DNA of 16,663 bases from CAIPAT01 sp037144075 (GCA_037144075.1 JBAWXM010000087.1:1-16663); one strand, 5' to 3'; positions 6,685 to 15,778 are shown, counted from the first letter of the stretch. Notes: a model not told the origin generated them from the letters alone. Program-made: numbers and translations.

Positions 6685-8886
6685 ATGGATCTTTTTTCCG
6701 AAAAAAACAATTCCGGACCTTTGACCGAGCAGACACTGCGCGGCGAAATTGACCGGATTGTCTATGAAAATGAAGACAACTCCTATATGGTCATGAAGAT
6801 CCGCGACGCCCAGGGAGTGGAGCATACCGCGGTCGGCAATGTCTCCGGCGCTTATCCCGGGCATAATATTGAAGTCGTCGGACACTGGGAGCAGCATCAG
6901 GAATACGGACGGCAGCTGCGGATCGAAAACTTCAAATTTGTGCTGCCGTCAACCCGCGAAGGCATTGTTAAATATCTCTCTTCAGGCATTCTGCCGGGCA
7001 TCGGTCCGAAGCTGGCTGAATGCATAGTCAATCATTTCGGGGACAAAACGCTGGAAGTCCTGAGCCGGTATTCCGCCCGGCTTAAAGAAATACCCGGAGT
7101 CGGTCCCAAAAGGATAGAAATGATCCGTGACGCCTGGCAGAAACAGGCTTCCCGCAGCGATATCTTTATTTTCATGCAAAGCCTCGGTATAACCATGGCT
7201 TACTGCCGCAGGCTGTACAAACAGTATGGAGACGCGACCGCTGAGGTGATCAAGACCAATCCGTACCGGCTGGCCGATGAGATCGACGGGATCGGCTTTA
7301 TCATGTCCGACCGGATTGCCGCGTCACTGGGAATTGAAAAGAATGATGTTGAACGTCTGGCGGCCGGTGCGTATTATACCATGAACCAGTTGACTCAGGC
7401 TGGACACTGCTGCTATCCGGAAAGTGAATTCATCAAGACTTCCGCCGAGACCTTGAATGTAAATGAAGCTGAGGCCCGGCTTGGAGTTGAGCGGGCAGTC
7501 GAAAAGAAGCAGATGGTTATTACCGCCGCGCCTGACGGCACCAGCATGATATATTCGACAATGTTGTATAACGCGGAAAGAGAACTGCCCAGGCATATTG
7601 CCGCCCTGGCTAAAGCAGCCCGGCACCGCGGCGAATTGATATTGAAGGTTCCGCCGCGTCCTGACCTGAAACTCAGTAATGAACAGTTGACGGCGGTAGA
7701 GCAGGCCGGACATTCCGCGCTTAATATCATTACCGGCGGTCCCGGCGTAGGGAAAACCACTGTTGTCGGAGAAATTGTCCGCCGGGCAGTTGCCGCCAAA
7801 CTTAAAGTTTTTCTTGCCGCGCCGACCGGACGTGCGGCTAAAAAGATGTCGGAAGCAACTAATTTTCCGTCCAGAACGATTCACCGTCTGCTCAAGTGGG
7901 AACCGGTGGAAAAGACTTTCGTCTACGGGCTGAATTACAAACTGCCGTGCGATGTTCTGATTGTGGATGAGGTTTCAATGCTGGATATTCATCTGGCGCT
8001 CTGCCTGTTCCGCGCCATAAAACCTGGAACTACGGTAATCATGGTCGGCGATTCTGATCAGTTGCCGTCAGTCGGACCGGGCCAGGTACTGCAATGCTTT
8101 CTGAATTGCGGTCTGTTTGCGGTGACCCATCTCTCTAAGATATTCCGCCAGGGTGCGGGGAGCCAGATTATCACGAATGCGCATAATGTAAATCATGGCC
8201 TGATGCCGGAACTGGAAAACCCGCAGAAGGACGTTCTCGGTGATTTTTACTGGATTGAACAGGATGATCCGGAAAAGACGATTGAACTTATCATAAAAAT
8301 GACAAAAGAGCGCATTCCGGAGCGTTTCGGACTGAATCCGGTCAACGATATTCAAATATTAACGCCGATGAACCGCGGGACCTGCGGCACGGCGGCAATC
8401 AATGAAGTTATGCAGAAAGAGCTTAATCCCGGCAGCAAACCGCAGTTCAAAGCAGGGGAAAGGACATTCAAAGCCGGAGACAAAGTAATGCAGACCAGCA
8501 ATAATTACGACAAGAACGTTTTTAACGGCGATATGGGGCGCATTGCAAAAATAGATATGCACGAAAATCGTTTTTCTGTAGTTTATGAAGCTGCGCGTCT
8601 GGTGGAATATGAGTTTTTTGAAGCCGACCAGTTGACATTGTCCTATGCGATCACAGTGCACAAGTCGCAGGGCAGCGAGTTTCCGGCGGTAATAATCCCG
8701 CTGCTAACCCAGCATTATATGATGCTGCAAAGAAATTTATTATATACAGCCATGACCCGCGCCAGGCAGTTACTGGTGCTGATCGGCAGTCGGAAGGCTG
8801 TGGCGATGGCGGTGAAAAATAGCAGACTTGAACCGCGCTTCACCCTGCTGACAGAGTACTTAAGAGATATTGCCGGGAAGAAATAG
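6685..8886 (+). CDS. recD2: RecD2-type DNA helicase (SF1B, 5'-3')
   Basis: A stand-alone RecD-like helicase, 733 residues, within the usual RecD2 range. The N-terminus is an OB-like domain (GEIDRIVYENEDNSYMVMKI) followed by two helix-hairpin-helix elements (GILPGIGPKLAE and EIPGVGPKRIE, ~105-150). Helicase motifs follow in order: Walker A GGPGVGKTT (~351-359), Ia AAPTGRAAKKM, Walker B/DEXX LIVDEVSMLD (~425), motif III VGDSDQLPSVGPGQV, motif IV LSKIFRQ, then the UvrD-like VHKSQGSEF (~658) and MTRARQLLVLIGS at the end. RecD2 acts in repair and replication-fork maintenance outside RecBCD. I chose the ATG at 6685 because AGAGGA (6675-6680) lies just before it; the in-frame ATG at 6667 lacks a ribosome binding site. 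The GSCFA gene follows after 8 bases, so recD2 opens the operon. Confidence 0.95.
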   Translation: MDLFSEKNNSGPLTEQTLRGEIDRIVYENEDNSYMVMKIRDAQGVEHTAVGNVSGAYPGHNIEVVGHWEQHQEYGRQLRIENFKFVLPSTREGIVKYLSSGILPGIGPKLAECIVNHFGDKTLEVLSRYSARLKEIPGVGPKRIEMIRDAWQKQASRSDIFIFMQSLGITMAYCRRLYKQYGDATAEVIKTNPYRLADEIDGIGFIMSDRIAASLGIEKNDVERLAAGAYYTMNQLTQAGHCCYPESEFIKTSAETLNVNEAEARLGVERAVEKKQMVITAAPDGTSMIYSTMLYNAERELPRHIAALAKAARHRGELILKVPPRPDLKLSNEQLTAVEQAGHSALNIITGGPGVGKTTVVGEIVRRAVAAKLKVFLAAPTGRAAKKMSEATNFPSRTIHRLLKWEPVEKTFVYGLNYKLPCDVLIVDEVSMLDIHLALCLFRAIKPGTTVIMVGDSDQLPSVGPGQVLQCFLNCGLFAVTHLSKIFRQGAGSQIITNAHNVNHGLMPELENPQKDVLGDFYWIEQDDPEKTIELIIKMTKERIPERFGLNPVNDIQILTPMNRGTCGTAAINEVMQKELNPGSKPQFKAGERTFKAGDKVMQTSNNYDKNVFNGDMGRIAKIDMHENRFSVVYEAARLVEYEFFEADQLTLSYAITVHKSQGSEFPAVIIPLLTQHYMMLQRNLLYTAMTRARQLLVLIGSRKAVAMAVKNSRLEPRFTLLTEYLRDIAGKK

Positions 8887-8894
8887 GAGCCTAT

Positions 8895-9785
8895 ATGTTA
8901 AACGAAAATATAAATTTGCAGACGCCGGTAAAAATTCCGGAACCTCTGTTTTTCAGCCTTACAGCGGCGAGCGTTGTTTGCGGAACCGGTTCGTGCTTTG
9001 CGGAAAATCTGCTGTCGCTGCTCTACGATTGCGGTTTTATGGGAATGCAGAATCCGTGCGGAACTGTTTACAACCCGGTTTCACTGACGGAACCCATTGC
9101 GCGCATAGCGGAGAATAGATTTTATGCGGCGGAAGATTTCTTTGAACATGGCGGATTATGGCATAGCTGGGAACATCACGGGGCATTCTCGGCAGGAACT
9201 CTGGAAAAGGCTTTGAATAAAGCGAATTCCGCGTTGTCAGGATTCGGTGAAATGCTGAAGCAGGCTGAATTGTTTGTCGCCACGCCGTCATCCTCGATAG
9301 TATATGTTTATAACCGTACAGCTAAGATTACTGCGAACTGCCACAAGGTTCCAGGCAGTGAATTCACCCGCCGGTTATTAAGCGTTGAAGAAAATATTGT
9401 TGCGTTTCGCCGGCTCATTGTGAAACTGCATGAAATTAATCCGGCTTGCAGGATAGTTTTTACTTTATCTCCAGTCAGACATTATCCGGGGGAACTGGTA
9501 TTGAATTCAAGAAGTAAAGCCCATCTGCTGACGGCAATACACGCCTGCATTGAAGAATTTCCTCAATTATGCTGCTATTTTCCTGCTTATGAGATTGTTA
9601 TGGATGAATTGCGGGACTATCGTTTTTACAAGGAGGACATGCTGCATCCGGCGGAACCTGCGGTGCGGATGATTTTCGCTCGTTTTATCAGTGCATTTTT
9701 CGATGAGAAAACTAATGCACATATTAAGGATAAATTAAAACAGATAAAGCTGCAGCGTCATATCACGCTGCACCAGGATAATTGA
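8895..9785 (+). CDS. GSCFA-domain protein (SGNH/GDSL hydrolase-like)
   Basis: A 296-residue protein carrying the motif that names the GSCFA family: GTGSCFAEN (G32-S33-C34-F35-A36). NPVSL, WHSWEHHGAF, SSSIVYVYN and FTLSPVRH are further conserved-looking blocks. In SGNH hydrolases the nucleophilic Ser lies in block I and an Asp-x-x-His pair near the C-terminus; here S33 and D248/H251 (in KEDMLHPAE) fit that plan. An esterase or acyltransferase role is therefore possible, though the family is not biochemically defined as far as I know. No signal peptide or membrane segment. AGGAG (8885-8889) overlaps the recD2 stop and sits 5 bases before the ATG. The tight packing suggests co-transcription with recD2 and the downstream phosphatase genes. 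Confidence 0.88.
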   Translation: MLNENINLQTPVKIPEPLFFSLTAASVVCGTGSCFAENLLSLLYDCGFMGMQNPCGTVYNPVSLTEPIARIAENRFYAAEDFFEHGGLWHSWEHHGAFSAGTLEKALNKANSALSGFGEMLKQAELFVATPSSSIVYVYNRTAKITANCHKVPGSEFTRRLLSVEENIVAFRRLIVKLHEINPACRIVFTLSPVRHYPGELVLNSRSKAHLLTAIHACIEEFPQLCCYFPAYEIVMDELRDYRFYKEDMLHPAEPAVRMIFARFISAFFDEKTNAHIKDKLKQIKLQRHITLHQDN

Positions 9786-9807
9786 TGATTATCAACGGCA
9801 GTAAAAA

Positions 9808-11955
9808 ATGAAATTGAACATATTTAGTTTGAGGATTAAGATACTGGCCGCGCTTTCGCTGCTGGCCGGCGCTACTTTTTTTCTGTTTTTCCACCTGACG
9901 ATTGCGCACATGAAACAAATGGGCAAATATTCCGTTGACGCCTGTTCAGCACTGGGTAAAAGTGCGGTTAACGACAGTAAAAATGCGCTGATGGACCAGT
10001 CGCGGGATGAACTGCAATCACTGGTGCTGTCACAGGCGCAGCTTATAGATATCCAGTTGAAACGGGTTGCCGGCGAAATGAATCTGGTGGCTAACTTATG
10101 TTCGCGCTATCTGGAGTCTCCGCAGGAAAAGCAGGATGATTTATCCTTATATTTTTCAACGGCTAAACCGGAAAATTCCAATGATTATGCCAGTTATTAT
10201 TTATCCGGCGGGGTTAATACCGAGTCGGTAATGGATGAGTTGAAATGCCTCGGACGGCTTCAGCCGATATTAAAATTTGTCAACTCCAATAATCCGGGCA
10301 GCCATATTATCTATATGGGAACTCAAAGCGGAATATTTATTTCATCCCCGTGGACTCTGCAACCGGCCGGATATGACCCGCGTCTGCGTATCTGGTATCA
10401 GAGCGCGGAAAAAAGCCATGATGCAGTCTGGGTCGGACCTTATATTTCAAGCACCGAAAACAAGCTGGTTCTTACCTGCGCCAAAGCGGCCAGGAATAAA
10501 GACGGCAAAGTCATTGCTGTCTGCGGTATTGATATAGAAGTGCAGTCTGTGCTTAAAAACCTGATAACGACTCAACTGGAACCGCAGGGCAAGGTATTTA
10601 TACTGGATCGCGAAGGCAATGTGCTTGTCCGCAGGGAACTCAGCGAAACCGGATACTCCTGGGAGAATGAATATAAAAAGGAAAATCTGTTAAAATCACC
10701 GGATCCGGGTATCAGCGGAGTAGCACGGAAAATGACGGCTGGAAAACGCGGCTGCGATGACCTTGCCATTCCAGGCGAACCAGTACATTTTGTAGCATAC
10801 TATCCAATAACAACCGCCGGATGGAGTATCGGCATTGCCATCCCTAAGAAAATGATTATTGCCGCCGCGCTCAGCACCGAGCAGATCATTCATCAGGATA
10901 CGCTTAAACAAAGCGCCTTTATTAATACTTATATTGAAAACAGCAGAATCATTTACATTTTTATGTGTTTTCTTGTTCTGCTGCTGATTCTTGGCGCAGG
11001 GATATATTTATCCGCAAGGATAACAGCGCCGGTTCTTGCTCTGAAAAAACAGGCGGAGGAAATCGGACGTGGCAATCTCGACTTGAAAATTGAACTGAAA
11101 ACCGGAGATGAACTGGAACATCTGGCTGATACATTCAATCTGATGACTGATGATTTGAAAAAATACATCGCCAGCCTGAAAGACACAATCCATTCCCGCG
11201 AGAAGATCGAAAGAGAGCTGGCGGTATCCAGAGAAATACAGGCTTCGCTGCTGCCGGAAAAGTTCAGCGCTTCTACTGTTATTGATGTGCAGGCGATGAT
11301 GGAACCGGCCAAAGAAATCGGCGGCGACTTTTACGACTATTTCATGGTTAATGAAACGGTATTGTTCTTCTGTATTGGCGATGTTTCAAGTAAAGGCATT
11401 CCTGCGGCATTGTTTATGGCAATGACTAAAACTTTGCTGGCGCATGAGGCGGAATGCAGTCTTTCGCCGATTAAAGTGCTGTTCAACGTCAATAACGTGC
11501 TGGAAAAGGACAATGACGCCAGCATGTTCGCCACGGTGTTCTGCGGTTTTATAGATACCGTCACCGGTGTTGTCACATTTAGCAACGGCGGACATAATCA
11601 TCCATTATTTTGCCGCAGGGATGGATCTTTTGAATTTATCCATACCGTTAACGGCATTGCCATCGGCCCGTCCCCGATGAAGGAAAATGTATGGCAGACG
11701 GAAACACTGCAAATGGCCCCCGGGGACAGATTATTCCTTTATTCTGATGGCGTATCGGAAGCTTTGAATGAATCCAGAGAGGCTTTCGGCAAAGGGAAAC
11801 TGCTTGAGACGCTTAATTTTCACAAAGACGATCCGGACAGTAAATTCATATCCGGGATACGTGAAGAAATAAGCCGTTACACAGGACAGGAAGCGCAGTC
11901 TGATGATATTGCAATGTTGTATTTAAGCTATTATGGAACAAAACCCAATGAGTAA
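9808..11955 (+). CDS. Membrane receptor phosphatase 1: dCache-HAMP-PP2C (RsbU/SpoIIE type)
   Basis: A 715-residue transmembrane sensor with a serine/threonine phosphatase output. TM1 spans ~9-31. Residues ~40-375 form a periplasmic dCache-like sensor with YDPRLRIWY and VWVGPY. TM2 is at ~381-403, HAMP at ~404-456 (ITAPVLALKKQAEEIGRGNLDL), then a short helix (REKIERELAVSREIQASLLP) leads into the PP2C domain. Metal-binding aspartates are present: D507 (GGDFYDY), D525 (GDVSSKG), D647 (SDGVSEA) and D699/D700 (SDDIA). Such proteins usually dephosphorylate an RsbV/SpoIIAA-type anti-sigma antagonist; none is encoded here. Residues Y189, R194, W196, Y197, Y212 and D242 fit the amino-acid-binding dCache_1AA pattern as I remember it. 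The gene starts 22 bases after the GSCFA gene and overlaps the next phosphatase gene by 8 bases. Confidence 0.9.
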   Translation: MKLNIFSLRIKILAALSLLAGATFFLFFHLTIAHMKQMGKYSVDACSALGKSAVNDSKNALMDQSRDELQSLVLSQAQLIDIQLKRVAGEMNLVANLCSRYLESPQEKQDDLSLYFSTAKPENSNDYASYYLSGGVNTESVMDELKCLGRLQPILKFVNSNNPGSHIIYMGTQSGIFISSPWTLQPAGYDPRLRIWYQSAEKSHDAVWVGPYISSTENKLVLTCAKAARNKDGKVIAVCGIDIEVQSVLKNLITTQLEPQGKVFILDREGNVLVRRELSETGYSWENEYKKENLLKSPDPGISGVARKMTAGKRGCDDLAIPGEPVHFVAYYPITTAGWSIGIAIPKKMIIAAALSTEQIIHQDTLKQSAFINTYIENSRIIYIFMCFLVLLLILGAGIYLSARITAPVLALKKQAEEIGRGNLDLKIELKTGDELEHLADTFNLMTDDLKKYIASLKDTIHSREKIERELAVSREIQASLLPEKFSASTVIDVQAMMEPAKEIGGDFYDYFMVNETVLFFCIGDVSSKGIPAALFMAMTKTLLAHEAECSLSPIKVLFNVNNVLEKDNDASMFATVFCGFIDTVTGVVTFSNGGHNHPLFCRRDGSFEFIHTVNGIAIGPSPMKENVWQTETLQMAPGDRLFLYSDGVSEALNESREAFGKGKLLETLNFHKDDPDSKFISGIREEISRYTGQEAQSDDIAMLYLSYYGTKPNE

Positions 11956-14056
11956 TTCAACCATAAAATTAAAAACAAGAATACTGCTGGTGTTTATCCT
12001 GATTCCAGTATGCGCTTTCTTGATTATCAGCCTGCTTGGATTGATAAATCTTAAAAACATGGCCGGATTTGCAATCGCGTCCGGCGAGACTTTGGGAAGA
12101 AATGCGATCAGAGACAGCAAACGCGCGATGTATAAAGAGTCCAAAGACGAACTGGAGATTCTGGCGGCGGAACAGGCTTTGATAACAGATATGCATCTTA
12201 ATAGAATTGCGGCGGAAACCCGGAATATCGCCAGTTTGTATTACGATTTGCTGGCTAAACCGGAAATGAGCAGAAATCCACTGATGAGGAAAATTAAAAT
12301 TGATGCAGTTTCTGACGAATTTTCGCCGTTCAGCATCGCTCCCGGCGCAGAGCCGTCGAAAATAAGCGGGGATATAGAATTGCTGTCAACAATGTATAAT
12401 TCCATGAAATTCATTTACGTCTGCAATTCCAGCGCTGAAGCCATCGGAATCGCCACCTCGAACGGGGTTTACCTGGGGTATGCATGGTATCCAATGCCGC
12501 GTGATTTCGATCCTTGCAGCAGGGAATGGTATAAAAGGGCAGTGAATGATCCTGGCAAGAACGTATGGTATGGCCCGTATAAATCGGCATCCACGCGGGA
12601 TGATGTAATTACCTGTTCAAGAGCGGTGATGAAGAACGGACTTGCGGTTGCGGTCGTTATGTCGGATATCTCTCCCCAAACTATATCCGAGGATTTGATT
12701 GTCGGTTCCGAGAATGCCGGGGATGCGTTTATCGTGGATCACGCCGGCTGTATCATTGCCAGAAATGGAGTATCTGATAAACAGGCGCTCTGGAATTCCG
12801 GCGACAAGGCGGAAGGGCGTTACGGCGAGGACTTGATTGACGCCATGATCGCACGGCAGAAAGGCGTCAAACGTTATATCAGGGATGGCAGAGTATATTA
12901 TATCGGCTTTGCGCCGCTGTCGTCTATTGCTTGGAGCGTCGGAGTAATAATGCCGGAAGCCGCGATTCTAGCTTCATCGTTTGCCACTCAAAGAAGCATT
13001 GAAACAGAATCAAAGAAATATAACGCTTATATTGATGATTATATCAGCAGAACGCGGCTGGCTTATTCCGGAATCGGTTTGTCGATTTTTATTGTTATCA
13101 CGGCCCTGGCAGTATACGTCTCCAGGCGGTTGCGCAGGTCCATTACAGTGCTGGAGAATGGAGCCGCAGCGATTGGCAGCGGTCAATTAGGGGTGAAAAT
13201 AAAACTTAAATCAGGCGATGAATTTCAGGAACTGGCGGAAGCGTTCAATACCATGGGCGGCAACCTTGAGCGGCATATCAATAACATTGCGGAGAATCTC
13301 TCGGAACAACAGCGGATCGAGCGGGAATTGGCGGTTGCAGCGCAAATACAGCAATCAATGCTGCCGCGAAAATTTCCGGCGTTTCCGTACAGAAACGAAT
13401 TTGATGTTTTTGCCTCAACAGTTTCCGCGCGGGATGTTGGCGGGGATTTCTATGACTACTTCTTTATTGATGCCAACCGGCTATATTTCTGCATTGGCGA
13501 TGTTTCAGGCAAAGGAATTCCGGCCGCCATGTTTATGGCAAAAGCCAGGGCGCTGTTCCGTTACGAGGCGCTTTCCGGCATTTCGCCTGATCAGATACTT
13601 GCCAATGTCGGCAACGCATTGGAGAAGAATAATTTATCCTGTATGTTTGCCTCTGCAATCTGCGCAATTCTTGATGTTAAAACCGGTGAAATGATTTTTG
13701 CCAATGCCGGACACAATCCGCCGCTGATTTATGACGGGGAGGCATTTGGATACATCACTCTTGAAAGCGCGTTAGTCATCGGCGGCATCAGACAGGAAAA
13801 ATCAGCATTTAAAATTCAGCGCCTTGAACTTAATAAAGGGGATATACTTTTCATGTATACCGATGGCGTAAATGAAGCGATGAATTCATCTGATGAAGAA
13901 TATGGGACTGAACGTCTTCAGCATGACTTGAACATCATGGCCGGGGCAAATCCGAAAGAGATTATTGACTATATAAGCAGTAAAGTGGCATCCCACGCCA
14001 ATGGCGCAGCGCAGTCTGACGATATCACCATGCTCGCCTTGAAATTCCAGGGCTGA
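11948..14056 (+). CDS. Membrane receptor phosphatase 2: dCache-HAMP-PP2C (RsbU/SpoIIE type), paralogue of the preceding gene
   Basis: A 702-residue paralogue with the same layout: TM1 ~10-32, periplasmic dCache-like sensor, TM2 ~370-392, HAMP, linker (RIERELAVAAQIQQSMLP) and PP2C domain. Aspartates D500 (GGDFYDY), D518 (GDVSGKG), D639 (TDGVNEA) and D691/D692 (SDDIT) are all kept, so it should be active. In the sensor, R192, W194, Y195, Y211 and D240 match the first protein, but the first aromatic is F187 instead of Tyr (DFDPCSREWY), which may change ligand choice. I chose the ATG at 11948, which overlaps the preceding stop (AATGAGTAA), because the N-terminus then aligns with that of the paralogue; an in-frame ATG at 11933 adds 5 residues. 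The 8-base overlap predicts translational coupling and comparable amounts. The radical SAM gene follows after 3 bases. Confidence 0.9.
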   Translation: MSNSTIKLKTRILLVFILIPVCAFLIISLLGLINLKNMAGFAIASGETLGRNAIRDSKRAMYKESKDELEILAAEQALITDMHLNRIAAETRNIASLYYDLLAKPEMSRNPLMRKIKIDAVSDEFSPFSIAPGAEPSKISGDIELLSTMYNSMKFIYVCNSSAEAIGIATSNGVYLGYAWYPMPRDFDPCSREWYKRAVNDPGKNVWYGPYKSASTRDDVITCSRAVMKNGLAVAVVMSDISPQTISEDLIVGSENAGDAFIVDHAGCIIARNGVSDKQALWNSGDKAEGRYGEDLIDAMIARQKGVKRYIRDGRVYYIGFAPLSSIAWSVGVIMPEAAILASSFATQRSIETESKKYNAYIDDYISRTRLAYSGIGLSIFIVITALAVYVSRRLRRSITVLENGAAAIGSGQLGVKIKLKSGDEFQELAEAFNTMGGNLERHINNIAENLSEQQRIERELAVAAQIQQSMLPRKFPAFPYRNEFDVFASTVSARDVGGDFYDYFFIDANRLYFCIGDVSGKGIPAAMFMAKARALFRYEALSGISPDQILANVGNALEKNNLSCMFASAICAILDVKTGEMIFANAGHNPPLIYDGEAFGYITLESALVIGGIRQEKSAFKIQRLELNKGDILFMYTDGVNEAMNSSDEEYGTERLQHDLNIMAGANPKEIIDYISSKVASHANGAAQSDDITMLALKFQG

Positions 14057-14059
14057 ACC

Positions 14060-15745
14060 ATGAAGCATGAAGTACTTTTTCTGGAAATAAATTCTTCCTA
14101 CTCCCACTCCATGCTTTCCTATGGATTATTACGGACTTTTACCAGCATGATGCTGCCGGAATGGCATTGGCGGCATCTGGATGCGACAATAAAAACCGGC
14201 GAGGACGACCTGCTGAATAAGATTATTGAATTTGCGCCTGATGTAATCGCCGCAACCGGTTACCTCTTTAATATTGAATATCTTTGCCGGATTCTGGAGA
14301 CATATTCAAAGGCGGTTCCGGAAGCTAAAATTTTTCTTGGCGGCCCTGAATTCCTTGGTGATAATGCAGATTTCCTGATGAATCATCAATTCATAAACGG
14401 GGTTATCCGGGGTGATGAAAGCTCTTTCTATCTGCTGCTCGAAAATCTGCCCCGGCGTGAAGGCTGGTGTGATATTCCTGGATTGTGCTATATGCATGAC
14501 GAAACTTATTTTGATAATGGCATCGCGCACTATTCAGGCAGTCTTGATGAGTTGCCGTCACCCTACGCGAAAGGCTGCATTCACGCAGGCAAACCTTTTT
14601 ATCAGCTTGAAACTTCACGCGGCTGCATCGGCAAATGCACATTCTGCACCAGCGCAAAATCAGACGGGGTTGCCTATTATTCACTGAACAGGGTTAAATC
14701 TGATCTTGAATGCATCCGGCAGGCAGGCATCCGGGAAATACGACTGATTGACCGCACCTTCAATGACGATTCAAAACGCGCGATTGAATTGCTGAAAATG
14801 TTTTATGCTGATTTTCCGGATTTTAAATTTCATCTTGAGATTAATCCGGCAATGCTGACGGAACCGCTGCTGGCATCTTTAAAACAGGCTCCGCACGGCA
14901 TGCTGCATATAGAATTAGGAATACAGACGCTCAATGCGGCGTCACTCAAGGCGATCAGACGACCGGCTTCAAGCTCAAAATCACTGACCGGATTGAAACA
15001 ACTTGTCAGATGCAGAAATTTTGAAATACATGCGGACTTGATTGCCGGACTGCCCGGACAGACCTTTGATGATGTTCTTGCCGATATTGAAGAACTGATT
15101 AATATTGGCCCGCAGGAAATACAGCTTGAGAAATTAAAATTCCTTCCAGGAACTGTTTTAAGGGAAACTCCTCCGTCCGGAACTGTTTTTAACATAAATC
15201 CGCCTTATGAAGTATTTTCAACATCAGGAATCAGCGAGTCTCAATTCATTGCCGTTAAACAACTTTCCATTATATTGGATGGATGGCACAATACGAAACA
15301 GTTGAACAGCCCGTTCGTGCTTGCCTGCCGCATAATTGACGGGTTCATGCTGAAATTTATCACTTTTCTGGAAAATGAAAAATATTTTGCAGGGCAGGGC
15401 AGGGAGGCACTGGAAAAACGCTTTGAACTGCTGGAGAAATTCGTGGAAGATGACAATTTGCAATTGCAGCTTCTGAGATTCTGCCGTCTAGCCGCAGGGT
15501 TGCCGGTTTCGAACGAGCATCTGCTTGTAATAAAAGATGCGCAAGGAAAAAAACTGAACGTAATCTGGAATAAAGACATTGACCGGAAATACCGGATTGG
15601 CAAATATTTTCAGACCGATTTTGACTATAATGTCGGAGATTTATGGTTGAATCCAGGCGCCGTTATCAAATCCGGCAGAAAAACGTATCTATTCGGTCTC
15701 TACTATGGCAGAAATCCGGCGAAAATCGCCGAGATTATTTCCTGA
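14060..15745 (+). CDS. B12-binding-domain radical SAM protein with DUF4080-like C-terminus
   Basis: A 561-residue protein. Residues ~1-135 have the Rossmann-like cobalamin-binding layout: LFLEINSSYSHS, a strand with DVIAATGYLFNIE, and KIFLGGPEF. This class often lacks the DxHxxG histidine, and I do not see that motif here. The radical SAM core (~180-400) has the iron-sulfur cluster motif CIGKCTFC (C189, C193, C196), then IRLIDRTFN, LHIELGIQTLN and ADLIAGLPGQT, typical of the B12/rSAM (P-methylase-like) group. The C-terminal ~150 residues (LDGWHNTKQL onwards) resemble the DUF4080 domain found in these proteins. Expected chemistry is SAM-dependent radical methylation or rearrangement of an unknown substrate. 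It lies 3 bases after the second phosphatase gene and closes the operon. Confidence 0.88.
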   Translation: MKHEVLFLEINSSYSHSMLSYGLLRTFTSMMLPEWHWRHLDATIKTGEDDLLNKIIEFAPDVIAATGYLFNIEYLCRILETYSKAVPEAKIFLGGPEFLGDNADFLMNHQFINGVIRGDESSFYLLLENLPRREGWCDIPGLCYMHDETYFDNGIAHYSGSLDELPSPYAKGCIHAGKPFYQLETSRGCIGKCTFCTSAKSDGVAYYSLNRVKSDLECIRQAGIREIRLIDRTFNDDSKRAIELLKMFYADFPDFKFHLEINPAMLTEPLLASLKQAPHGMLHIELGIQTLNAASLKAIRRPASSSKSLTGLKQLVRCRNFEIHADLIAGLPGQTFDDVLADIEELINIGPQEIQLEKLKFLPGTVLRETPPSGTVFNINPPYEVFSTSGISESQFIAVKQLSIILDGWHNTKQLNSPFVLACRIIDGFMLKFITFLENEKYFAGQGREALEKRFELLEKFVEDDNLQLQLLRFCRLAAGLPVSNEHLLVIKDAQGKKLNVIWNKDIDRKYRIGKYFQTDFDYNVGDLWLNPGAVIKSGRKTYLFGLYYGRNPAKIAEIIS

Positions 15746-15778
15746 ACGCGATAAATAACTGGATTTATTTTGTCTGAC

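Noticed and set aside
7324..7884. Minus-strand frame of 186 codons opposite recD2
   Set aside because: It overlaps the helicase core, where the plus-strand motifs are intact.
12981..13694. Two plus-strand frames inside the second phosphatase gene
   Set aside because: They are out-of-frame shadows of the HAMP-PP2C region, whose correct frame keeps all metal-binding residues.
15751..15768. ATAAAT/ATTTAT hairpin as terminator of the radical SAM gene
   Set aside because: The stem has only six A-T pairs and would be unstable.
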